NCBI GenBank assembly: GCA_900542325.1
Contig: UQMY01000053.1
Coordinates: forward strand, 1-6,288
From: an uncultured Collinsella sp.
GTDB lineage: Bacteria; Actinomycetota; Coriobacteriia; Coriobacteriales; Coriobacteriaceae
DNA length: 6,288 bases
Direction: 5' to 3'
Below are positions 1 through 6,060 of this stretch, in pieces. The notes beneath the pieces are model-generated. The model was given only the letters and a program-made list of their open reading frames with translations, did not search any database and had not been told where the DNA came from. The number at the start of each line of letters is the position of its first letter. Within the stretch, counting starts at the first letter, position 1. The position numbers and the translations under genes were made by a program.

Positions 1-55
1 TCCGCGCCGCGCTGGGAAGGGCCGCGTAGCGGTCCAAGAAATCGTCCGCAGTCCC

Positions 56-90
56 ACCTGCCAAAATAAACCTGTCCCTTTTTGGCAGGT
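56..90. repeat. 35-bp hairpin repeat, left copy (inverse of 3612-3646)
   Basis: The 35 bases have 11-bp self-complementary arms (ACCTGCCAAAA and TTTTGGCAGGT) around a 13-base loop. The same unit lies in the opposite orientation at 3612-3646 with a single base difference, so the two copies bracket the ABC operon. This copy sits directly after the permease, and its last base is also the last base of the TAA stop (90-92 on the minus strand). As RNA it could cap the 3' end of the operon transcript, but no T-run follows on the minus strand, so it is not a typical intrinsic terminator. The core AAATAAACCTGTCCC resembles, from memory, short palindromes linked to IS200/REP-associated tyrosine transposases; this is inference. 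Positions 1-55 to its left show no supported feature. Confidence 0.85.
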
Positions 91-2855
91 TACTCGGCGC
101 TCTTGAGGGCGCCGACCATGTCGATCTTGTTGAGGGTACGGTTGGTGGCGAGGTTGACGATAAACGTAAAGCCAAAGGCCAGAAGCACGGATAGCACGTA
201 GCTCAGCGGCTCGACCTCAACATCAAAATACAGCGACGGCATCTGCAAAATGTACGTAAAACTCTCGGCCAGCAAGCCGCCCAGCGGCACGCCCAGCGCA
301 GCGCCGATCGCCGTGAGGATCAACGTCTCCTTGTTGACGTAGTGGTGCACCTCGCCACGGCGGAAGCCCAGCACCTTGATGGTCGCCAGCTCGCGTTCGC
401 GCTCCGAAATATTCGTATTAGACAGCGTAAACACCACCACAAACGACAGGCACGCCGCCATAAAGGTCACAAGCACCACGACCGAGTTGATGATGGTGAA
501 GTTGGCCTCATAATTCTCCCAATGCTCGGCCGTACTCGAAATCGTAAGCCAACCGTCACTCTTAAGATTCTTGCTAAACGCAATCTGGTCGGCCGACGAA
601 CCCTTAAGCAGCACAAAGACGCCGTTAAGGCGTGCACTTCGACCGAACGCGCGCTCATAGGTGCCCTGCGTCATGTAAAGCGTGTTGCCCAGATAGTTGA
701 GCGAGATGTCGCTGACTTTGACCTTGGCAACATTGAGCGACGAATCCTGGACGTGTGCCGTATCGCCCGGCTTGATCCCCAGCACCAGCTGAGAGCTCTT
801 GCTCAAATACACATCCCCGTCACGCAGGGCGAGCGGTTCTTTGGACTCGTCCTCTAGGCGCACGTAGTCATCCAGGTCGTTCGTGCGGTCATCGGGCACC
901 ACGATCAGCTGCACGGTCTCGCTCTTTCCGCCAAACGTAAAGGTGACGTTGTCGGTCATAATCGGCAGCGTCGAAGTCACAGTCACGTTGGAATCATTGG
1001 CTGCACTGCGCTCATCCAGTGCCGCGCACGTCTGCGAAAAATCATCGGGATTGGCAACCGCCAGCAGGTCATAGCGCGTGATATGCCCGTACTGCTTGGG
1101 CGACAACGCGACCGACGTATCACGGATGCCCATACCGCAAATCACAAGCGCCGTGCAGCCCGCAATGCCAAAGATGGTCATGAAGGCGCGCTTTTTGTAG
1201 CGGAATAAGTTGCGTGCAGCGACCTTGTTCAAAAAGCCCATGCGGCGCCAGATAAAGCCGATGCGCTCGAGCAAGATGCGCGAGCCGGCGCGCGGAGCCT
1301 TGGGGCGCATGAGCGAGGCTGGGGTCTCGGCCATCTCGTGGCGGCAGGCGATAATCGTGGCGCCCACCACGCCCACGGCAAACAGCGCCACCGAAACGAT
1401 TGAGGACACGATGTCGTACGAAAGCAGCATCTGGGGCAGCGAGTACATGTCGTCGAACACCGTAAACAAGAACAGCGGCAGACCCACAAATCCGATGATA
1501 TTGCCGAGCACGCCACCGATCAGACACGCCCACAGCGAGTAGTCCACATATTTGGACAGGATACGCCCGCGTGAATAGCCGAGCGCCTTGTACAGGCCAA
1601 TAAGCGTGCGCTCCTCCTCGACCATGCGGGTGGCGGTGGTGAGACTGATAAGCACGGCGACGATAAAGAAGATGAACGGGAACACCGTGGCGATGGCCTC
1701 GATCGAAGAACTATCGCTCTCGACGCTCGAGTAGCTTGCGATATTGCCGCGGTCCTGGATGTACCAGGTGCATTCGCCCAGGTCGGAGAGCTCGGCGCGG
1801 GCATCGGCGAATTGCTGGTTGGCGGCGGCACGGCGCTGGTCCAGGTCGACCTGAGCCTGCGCACGCTCCTCGCTGCCCTCGGCCATGCGATTGATGTTGT
1901 CCTGCTCGATCCCAAAGACCATATTCGCCTGACGCTCAGCCGCGTCCAAGCTCGCCGGTGTGTCGACCGTCAGCTCCTGGGCGCGCGCCTTCTCACGCTC
2001 CTCGCGGATCTTCTCGATATTGCCCTTGACCTCATTGATCTTTGCCGAGTAGGCATCCGAATAGGAGTTGAGGCTCTTGGCTCCCTCGACGACCACGTGG
2101 ACAGCGGAGTAGGAAGAAGATGTCGCGGCATCCTCGCTCACGTAGAACTTGTAGTCCGCAGTCGAAGCAGCGCGAAAGGCGTTGACCGTCGAGTCGGAGC
2201 TCACATCAGTGGGATCGAGAACCTCGGCCGTGATGGTGTAGTCCCCATCGGCAAACTGGTCCTTGGCGCTTTGGTTCGACGAGCTCGCATCGTTGGCGGC
2301 AAAGCTCACCGTATCGCCGATTTTCTTGCCCGAAGCCTTCAAAAAACGTGAGGTCACTGCCACTTCGCCCGAAGTCTCGGGCAGCTCGCCGCGTACTAGC
2401 ACCGGTTGGTCAATATTCTCTTTGGAGAGGCTCTGTACGACGACACGCTCGCGCGTCGTACCCACGGCGGTATAGGCGGTCTCGGTATAGATGCCCTCGG
2501 CCGTCTCGACGCCATCGACCTCTTGGATCGCGGCAAGATCGTCATCGGTCAGACCATAGGTCGACTGCACGTTGATGTCATAGACATTCTGCTGGTCAAA
2601 ATAGGCGTCGACCGAATCACACAGGTCCTCGCAGCCCGCCTTAAGGCCGCACATCACGCTCACGCCAAGCGCGGTGATCACAACGATAGACAAGAAGCGT
2701 TTGAGGCTGCCGCGAATCGTGCGGTAGATGCCACGGCGAAAAACCGTCGGCACCATATCGTTTGAGCTTTGGGCGGTACGGTAGGTCGTAAAATCCTGCT
2801 CGCGCTCCGTGTTCTGCGCGTCGCGGCGTTGACTGTTTTGGCGGTCCTGATTCAT
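90..2855 (-). CDS. FtsX-family ABC transporter permease (large, two FtsX domains)
   Basis: This is the membrane subunit of an ABC exporter of the MacB/LolCDE (type VII) class, about 921 residues from the chosen ATG. Numbered from that ATG, it shows a short charged N-terminus, TM1 (~55-76), a large extracytoplasmic domain (~77-385), and TM2-TM4 (~387-410, 440-468, 484-505). A second half follows: TM5 (~555-578), another extracytoplasmic domain (~580-785), and TM6-TM8 (~786-812, 842-865, 884-907). Each half carries the FtsX coupling motif after its first helix of the bundle: EERTLIGLYKALGYSRGRI and ERERELATIKVLGFRRGEV. Residues ~265-360 are rich in Glu, Arg, Ala and Gln, as in a helical hairpin or coiled coil. 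The gene follows the ATPase by 5 bases, implying translational coupling. Neither start has a clear Shine-Dalgarno; a GTG at 2867 overlapping the ATPase stop would add four residues. MacB/FtsX systems move lipoproteins, peptides or drugs or transmit mechanical signals; the substrate here cannot be read from sequence. Confidence 0.93.
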   Translation of the reverse strand: MNQDRQNSQRRDAQNTEREQDFTTYRTAQSSNDMVPTVFRRGIYRTIRGSLKRFLSIVVITALGVSVMCGLKAGCEDLCDSVDAYFDQQNVYDINVQSTYGLTDDDLAAIQEVDGVETAEGIYTETAYTAVGTTRERVVVQSLSKENIDQPVLVRGELPETSGEVAVTSRFLKASGKKIGDTVSFAANDASSSNQSAKDQFADGDYTITAEVLDPTDVSSDSTVNAFRAASTADYKFYVSEDAATSSSYSAVHVVVEGAKSLNSYSDAYSAKINEVKGNIEKIREEREKARAQELTVDTPASLDAAERQANMVFGIEQDNINRMAEGSEERAQAQVDLDQRRAAANQQFADARAELSDLGECTWYIQDRGNIASYSSVESDSSSIEAIATVFPFIFFIVAVLISLTTATRMVEEERTLIGLYKALGYSRGRILSKYVDYSLWACLIGGVLGNIIGFVGLPLFLFTVFDDMYSLPQMLLSYDIVSSIVSVALFAVGVVGATIIACRHEMAETPASLMRPKAPRAGSRILLERIGFIWRRMGFLNKVAARNLFRYKKRAFMTIFGIAGCTALVICGMGIRDTSVALSPKQYGHITRYDLLAVANPDDFSQTCAALDERSAANDSNVTVTSTLPIMTDNVTFTFGGKSETVQLIVVPDDRTNDLDDYVRLEDESKEPLALRDGDVYLSKSSQLVLGIKPGDTAHVQDSSLNVAKVKVSDISLNYLGNTLYMTQGTYERAFGRSARLNGVFVLLKGSSADQIAFSKNLKSDGWLTISSTAEHWENYEANFTIINSVVVLVTFMAACLSFVVVFTLSNTNISERERELATIKVLGFRRGEVHHYVNKETLILTAIGAALGVPLGGLLAESFTYILQMPSLYFDVEVEPLSYVLSVLLAFGFTFIVNLATNRTLNKIDMVGALKSAE

Positions 2856-2860
2856 GGGCG

Positions 2861-3562
2861 CTACCACTCGATCGTCTCGATAGGCACAGGATTTTGCTGG
2901 ACCGTCTCGCTCTCCACGCGGCCGCTCTTAAAGCGGATCAGGCGATCGGCCATGGGCGCCAGCGCAGAGTTGTGGGTGATGATGATGACCGTAATGCCTT
3001 GCTTGCGGCAAGTGTCCTGTAGCAGCTGCAAGATCTGCTTGCCGGTTTTGTAGTCGAGTGCACCCGTAGGCTCGTCGCACAAAAGCAGCTTGGGGTTCTT
3101 AGCCAGCGCGCGGGCGATGGATACGCGCTGCTGCTCGCCGCCCGAAAGCTGCGCCGGAAAGTTAGCGAGGCGGTCGCCCAGGCCAACCTGGCGAAGCGTT
3201 TGCTCGGCGTCGAGCGAATCGGGGCAGATCTGCGCCGCGAGTTCGACGTTCTCAAGCGCCGTCAGGTTAGGGACCAGATTGTAGAACTGAAAGACAAAGC
3301 CGACGTCAGCGCGACGGTATTCCACAAGCTGAGCCTCGTTGGCAGAGCTCACGTCACGCCCGTCCACCGTCACGGTGCCAGAAGTTGCCGTGTCCATGCC
3401 GCCCAGAATGTTGAGGGCCGTGGTCTTGCCGGCACCCGAAGCACCCAAAATGATGGCGAGCTCGCCGCGCTCGACCGTAAAGCTCGCGCCGTCGAGCGCG
3501 TGGATGCGGGCATCGCCCTCGCCGTATGCCTTGATGACGTCTTTGAATTCGATATAGGCCAT
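2861..3562 (-). CDS. ABC transporter ATP-binding protein (LolD/MacB type)
   Basis: This cytoplasmic ATPase of 233 residues is of normal length for the LolD/MacB/FtsE-like family and should power the FtsX-type permease encoded immediately downstream. All nucleotide-binding motifs are intact: Walker A GASGAGKTT (40-48), Q-loop Gln92 in FVFQFYNL, signature LSGGEQQR (139-146), Walker B LLLCDE with catalytic Glu164, D-loop GALD (167-170) and switch His197 in THNS. The sequence from the Q-loop (FYNLVPNLTALENVELA) is typical of exporters with FtsX partners. The ATG at 3562 is preceded by a weak GGGAA-like ribosome site about 7 bases upstream. Its stop (TAG, 2861-2863) lies 5 bases before the permease ATG, so the two genes form an operon. 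On the minus strand upstream, TAATAC (3596-3601) could be a -10 element, but no convincing -35 is present, and the position expected for it lies in the 3612-3646 repeat. Confidence 0.97.
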   Translation of the reverse strand: MAYIEFKDVIKAYGEGDARIHALDGASFTVERGELAIILGASGAGKTTALNILGGMDTATSGTVTVDGRDVSSANEAQLVEYRRADVGFVFQFYNLVPNLTALENVELAAQICPDSLDAEQTLRQVGLGDRLANFPAQLSGGEQQRVSIARALAKNPKLLLCDEPTGALDYKTGKQILQLLQDTCRKQGITVIIITHNSALAPMADRLIRFKSGRVESETVQQNPVPIETIEW

Positions 3563-3611
3563 CGATTAATTCCCATCTGGTCGGATAACTCTTTAGTATT
3601 ACCCATTTCCC

Positions 3612-3646
3612 ACCTACCAAAAAGGGACAGGTTTATTTTGGCAGGT
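3612..3646. repeat. 35-bp hairpin repeat, right copy (inverse of 56-90)
   Basis: This is the second copy of the hairpin unit at 56-90, in the opposite orientation and differing at one base (ACCTA instead of ACCTG at the outer arm). That change costs one pair of the 11-bp stem. It lies 50 bases upstream of the ATPase start, in the region where the operon promoter or 5' leader is expected, and 56 bases from the -35 of the divergent fluoride-exporter promoter. It could therefore act in cis on the ABC transcript, or simply be a dispersed element with one copy at each end of the operon. Confidence 0.85.
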
Positions 3647-3702
3647 TTTATATGGGGAAACGAGGGCGCGGGCGGGCGCCAAGACTGTCCCAAGGCAACC
3701 AT

Positions 3703-3731
3703 TTGACCCAAACCGCGCCCGCCGCTATGAT
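3703..3731 (+). promoter_or_regulatory. Sigma-70-type promoter for the CLC-F leader and gene
   Basis: TTGACC (3703-3708) matches the -35 consensus at five of six bases. A 17-base spacer separates it from TATGAT (3726-3731), which matches the -10 consensus at five of six bases. Transcription would begin near 3738, giving a leader of about 140 bases that holds the riboswitch-like structure and terminator before the GTG start at 3879. Spacing, direction and the structured leader agree with each other; no experimental start site is known here. Confidence 0.8.
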
Positions 3732-3737
3732 GCCGCT

Positions 3738-3816
3738 GCGGAATGATTGTCTCCGTTGGGTGCGTCAGTAAAACTGTCGCGTCGCCCTAAACCGCCTTGT
3801 TGCTGATGACTTCTGC
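3738..3816 (+). ncRNA. Fluoride (crcB) riboswitch-like leader, divergent 5' half
   Basis: The leader of a fluoride exporter gene is where a crcB-motif fluoride riboswitch is expected. The 3' half fits the family: a CGCCC strand, the linker UAAACC, a short GC...GC stem, then GCUGAUGACUUCUGC (3802-3816), close to the family ending CUGAUGACUCCUAC. As in known examples, the last bases are shared with a downstream terminator. The 5' half is less clear. CGGA-AUGAUUGUC-UCCG (3739-3755) resembles the first stem and AUG-containing loop but lacks one G and does not pair well with ACUUC. A second strong hairpin, GGG-GCG-CAGU with its complement (3758-3787), stands between it and the linker. Another possible pairing is GCGGAA (3738-3743) with UUCUGC (3811-3816), which would also oppose the terminator. 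I see a structured attenuator with confidence; its fluoride identity rests on the 3' half and the gene it precedes. Confidence 0.6.
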
Positions 3817-3864
3817 TGTTGCGTGATATCCCTTGGGCATCACGCCGCGGCAGGAGTCTTTTTT
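3808..3864 (+). terminator. Intrinsic terminator in the CLC-F leader (attenuator)
   Basis: Bases 3808-3816 (GACTTCTGC) pair with 3850-3858 (GCAGGAGTC) in nine pairs including one G-U. Bases 3821-3827 (GCGTGAT) pair perfectly with 3839-3845 (ATCACGC). Six T residues (3859-3864) follow at once. The hairpin lies wholly before the ribosome site of the CLC-F gene, so it can only work as a conditional terminator for that gene. Its 5' arm is the last segment of the riboswitch-like region, so aptamer folding and terminator folding compete. This is the usual ON-switch layout for fluoride riboswitches in Gram-positive bacteria. Confidence 0.9.
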
Positions 3865-3869
3865 GTTTT

Positions 3870-3874
3870 GGAGG
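3870..3874 (+). promoter_or_regulatory. Ribosome binding site that fixes the GTG start at 3879
   Basis: GGAGG lies 4 bases before GTG (3879-3881), directly after the terminator T-run. The frame stays open upstream to 3819, but that part is the terminator hairpin and has no ribosome site. The next in-frame ATG is inside the first membrane helix. The GTG is therefore the only sensible start, though the spacing is slightly short. Confidence 0.8.
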
Positions 3875-3878
3875 AGAA

Positions 3879-5114
3879 GTGTCGGAAAGCAGCGCATCGA
3901 GCAGAATTAAACGCCTGGTCAACACCTATAGTTGCCTCGTGCTCATGGGCGCCGTCGGAATCCCTATCGGCGTTATCGTTGGCGCCATCTGTGCCCTTTT
4001 TGGTCGTGTGCTCCTGGCAATTGGCGCCTTCCGTGACGAGCACGTCGCGTTGCTGCTCCCCTTTCTCACTCTTGCGGGCCTTGCCATCGTGTTTGCCTAC
4101 CGCACCTGGGGCAAGGGCACCGACCGCGGCATGAGTCTGGTGTTCGACGTAGGCCACGGACGCGAGGACGCCATCTCCCCACGTTTGGTGCCGCTCATTA
4201 TGCTGAGCACGTGGGCCACGCATCTCTTTGGCGGCAGCGCGGGACGAGAAGGCGTAGCCGTGCAGATCGGCGCAACCGTCTCGCATTGGATCGGCCGACG
4301 TCTACCTTTCCGAGACCCCGGCAACACGTTTTTGCTTATCGGCATGGCCGCCGGCTTTGCCGGACTCTTCCGAACGCCCCTCGCCGCCGCGATCTTTGCG
4401 ATCGAAGTACTGGTCGCAGGACGCATGGAATACCGCGCGCTGTTTCCCGCGCTTACGGCCTCGCTCGCCGCAAGCATGACCTCCGGCGCTCTGGGGCTCG
4501 AGAAGTTTGAGGTCGCCGTTACCGCCTCGTATGCGCTCGACCTCCCCGGTCTTGGACGGCTGGCGTTGTTGGGTATCGCGTTTGGTATGGTAGGTGGAGC
4601 TTTTGCCTGGTGCCTTGCCCATGCCAAGACCTTTGCAGTGCGGCTGCTCCCCAGCCCTTACATACGCGTTGCCGTTATGGGCCTTGCGCTGTCGGCGATT
4701 CTGTTCGTGCTGTGGCAGGGGCGATACTGCGGCCTTGGCACCAACCTGATATCCGCGGCACTGGGTGACAACGGCGAGGCGTCGATCATGCCTTGGGACT
4801 GGGCGCTCAAATTCGTACTCACCATCGCCACGCTTGCCGCAGGATATCAGGGTGGCGAGGTGACGCCGCTGTTCTCCATCGGAGCCAGCCTGGGTGTCGT
4901 ACTCGCCGGGATTCTCGGCATGCCCGTCGAGCTCTGCGCCGCGCTGGGCTACGCCGCCGTTTTTGGCAGCGCCACCAATACGCTGCTCGCGCCCATCTTT
5001 ATTGGCTGCGAGGTCTTTGGCTTCGGTAATCTGCCAGCGTTCTTCATCGTCTGCGTTGTGGCTTATCTGTTCAACATGGACAAGTCTATCTACGCCCTGC
5101 AGGAGCGGGCGTAG
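3879..5114 (+). CDS. CLC-F type fluoride/proton antiporter (EriC-F-like)
   Basis: This membrane protein of 411 residues belongs to the bacterial CLC-F branch of the CLC chloride channel family, which exports fluoride in exchange for protons. From the GTG start it shows about ten hydrophobic helices and the branch's hallmark stretches: RGMSLVFDVGHG (83-94), THLFGGSAGREGVAVQIG (114-131) with gating Glu124, and YQGGEVTPLF (323-332) with Glu327 and Thr329. Met85 stands where chloride CLCs carry the GSGIP serine. From memory, the characterised Enterococcus casseliflavus protein has Met79, Glu118, Glu318 and Thr320; the equal spacing of each pair supports the assignment. There are no C-terminal CBS domains, and the length is right for CLC-F and short for chloride CLCs. 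Expression is probably controlled by the leader terminator and its fluoride-riboswitch-like structure. A 13-bp inverted repeat runs through its last codons and stop. A chloride CLC is the alternative, judged unlikely. Confidence 0.95.
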   Translation: MSESSASSRIKRLVNTYSCLVLMGAVGIPIGVIVGAICALFGRVLLAIGAFRDEHVALLLPFLTLAGLAIVFAYRTWGKGTDRGMSLVFDVGHGREDAISPRLVPLIMLSTWATHLFGGSAGREGVAVQIGATVSHWIGRRLPFRDPGNTFLLIGMAAGFAGLFRTPLAAAIFAIEVLVAGRMEYRALFPALTASLAASMTSGALGLEKFEVAVTASYALDLPGLGRLALLGIAFGMVGGAFAWCLAHAKTFAVRLLPSPYIRVAVMGLALSAILFVLWQGRYCGLGTNLISAALGDNGEASIMPWDWALKFVLTIATLAAGYQGGEVTPLFSIGASLGVVLAGILGMPVELCAALGYAAVFGSATNTLLAPIFIGCEVFGFGNLPAFFIVCVVAYLFNMDKSIYALQERA

Positions 5115-5119
5115 ATAGA
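5085..5119. repeat. Perfect 13-bp inverted repeat across the CLC-F stop codon
   Basis: TCTATCTACGCCC (5085-5097) and GGGCGTAGATAGA (5107-5119) are exact reverse complements with a 9-base loop. The left arm encodes part of the C-terminal SIYAL segment, and the right arm contains the TAG stop. As RNA it would form a very stable hairpin at the gene end, but it is not followed by a T-run. It may protect the 3' end or assist termination in the convergent region; that is inference. Confidence 0.85.
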
Positions 5120-5137
5120 TGTCCCAGCAGGTGGTCT

Positions 5138-5293
5138 CAACCGGAAACGGCGTCCCACTCTGAGGCCGTATTCCGGGACACGGTTTCCACTTGGGAAGCC
5201 ATTCGGAAAGCGCATCCCGCGTTAAAACGGAATTCCGGGACGTGGTTTCCGCCTGAGCTTCCATTCGAAAAGCGCGTCCCGTTCTTTCACGGC
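5138..5293. repeat. Degenerate 62-bp tandem hairpin repeats (about 2.5 units)
   Basis: Two units start with ATTCCGGGAC (5170-5231 and 5232-5293) and agree at roughly 45 of 62 bases by eye. The 32 bases before them (5138-5169) align with the second half of the unit, including GGAAA followed nine bases on by CCC. Each full unit is itself an imperfect hairpin: GGGAC..GGTTTCC near its start is complementary to GGAAA.GCG..TCCC further on. They fill most of the 206-base gap between the convergent CLC-F and ogt genes. No reading frame of note crosses them. They could act as a bidirectional transcription barrier or be a REP-like dispersed element. Confidence 0.75.
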
Positions 5294-5320
5294 GTCTTGG
5301 CTATGCAAAGTGTCCTGGCG

Positions 5321-5899
5321 TTATTCCTCGTACGCGCCCTCAAGCCGAAGCAGCCATTCCTTGCGGTCAAGGCCGCCGGCATATCCGTTGAGCGATCCGT
5401 CGGCTGCCACCACGCGATGGCACGGCACGATGATCGAAATAGGGTTGCGAGCGACCGCAGCCCCCACCGCGCGAGGAGATACAACGGGCGCTTCATTTCC
5501 CGGCACACGATGTCGAGCCGCAACACGCTGGGCGATCTCGCCATACGTAGCGACCTCGCCACGCGGAATTGAAAGCAGCTCAAACCAAACCTCACGCTGA
5601 AACGCCGTGCCAATCAAATGCAACGGCGGCGTAAACCGAGGCTCCTGCCCCGCAAAATAGGCATTCAGCCAAGCCCAAGAACGCTCAAGCACCGAAGAAG
5701 CCGCACCATTTGCCGGACTCACCGAAGACATCCCACCGGTACCAGAAACCGCATCGGTACCTACGACATACTCCGCATCCTCTTTGAGCAGCGTAGAGCC
5801 AAAGTGCTCCTGCCCCTCAAACCAAAGCCCCGTCAAACCGCGGCCATCAGCGGCAAGCAAGATTTCGCCCAAAGGCGAGGCAAATGTCGTCGTGACCAC
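5321..5899 (-). CDS. ogt: Methylated-DNA-[protein]-cysteine S-methyltransferase
   Basis: This DNA repair protein of 192 residues transfers alkyl groups from O6-alkylguanine (and O4-alkylthymine) in DNA to its own cysteine, acting once per molecule. The active site is IVPCHRV with acceptor Cys160, preceded by RAVGAAVARNPIS (143-155) and followed by NGYAGGLDRKEWLLRLEG (171-188), all typical of the C-terminal domain. The DNA-recognition helix-turn-helix region is GTAFQREVWFELLSIPRGEVATYG (~97-120). The N-terminal domain starts with the usual SPLGEILLAAD. A Ser/Gly/Ala-rich stretch (~47-69) makes the protein a little longer than most relatives. The GTG start is set by AAAGGAG (5906-5912) six bases upstream. 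TATTAT (minus strand, 5927-5932) could be its -10, with no clear -35. There is no Ada-type N-terminal domain, so Ogt is the better name. It is monocistronic, convergent with the CLC-F gene. Confidence 0.95.
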   Translation of the reverse strand: MVTTTFASPLGEILLAADGRGLTGLWFEGQEHFGSTLLKEDAEYVVGTDAVSGTGGMSSVSPANGAASSVLERSWAWLNAYFAGQEPRFTPPLHLIGTAFQREVWFELLSIPRGEVATYGEIAQRVAARHRVPGNEAPVVSPRAVGAAVARNPISIIVPCHRVVAADGSLNGYAGGLDRKEWLLRLEGAYEE

Positions 5900-5905
5900 C
5901 AGCGG

Positions 5906-5912
5906 CTCCTTT
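5906..5912 (-). promoter_or_regulatory. ogt: Ribosome binding site for ogt
   Basis: AAAGGAG on the minus strand lies six bases before the GTG at 5899. It decides the start, because the open frame has no ATG near the conserved N-terminal SPLGEILLAAD segment. Confidence 0.8.
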
Positions 5913-6060
5913 CAAAACTCCGCAACATAATACCGCGAACTGTGCAGACAACCCCCGCAGATACGTCCGGGCGGGCTCGCAATTACTTCAGCGAGGCTGT
6001 TTTTCCCAATCAAGCGAAGAAGACGCGGGGCTTCGACGCCAGGGCGGTACCCCCGCCAGC

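Noticed and set aside
1..60. Protein-like minus-strand reading (ADDFLDRYAALPSAAR) at the left edge
   Set aside because: It would have to start in or near the hairpin repeat, no convincing start or ribosome site is seen, and fewer than 20 codons are available.
56..90. Intrinsic terminator of the ABC operon
   Set aside because: A stable hairpin is present right after the stop codon, but no T-run follows it on the minus strand. It is better described as a repeat copy.
1812..2351. Open frame of 179 codons on the plus strand opposite the permease
   Set aside because: It is a shadow of the GC-rich permease gene, with no ribosome site and no recognisable motif.
3596..3652. Promoter for the ABC operon (TAATAC at 3596-3601 or TATAAA at 3647-3652, minus strand)
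   Set aside because: Neither -10-like hexamer has an acceptable -35 at 16-18 bases, so I do not list one as a feature.
4302..5264. Long open frame (320 codons) on the minus strand opposite the CLC-F gene
   Set aside because: It is antisense to a clearly recognisable membrane protein, has the charged and polar composition expected of the complement of hydrophobic codons, and runs into the repeat region. No family resemblance is seen.
5138..5293. CRISPR-like array
   Set aside because: The units are contiguous and degenerate over their whole length, with no alternation of constant repeats and unique spacers and no cas gene.
5927..5932. TATTAT as -10 of an ogt promoter
   Set aside because: The distance to the gene is plausible but there is no matching -35, so it is only mentioned with the gene.
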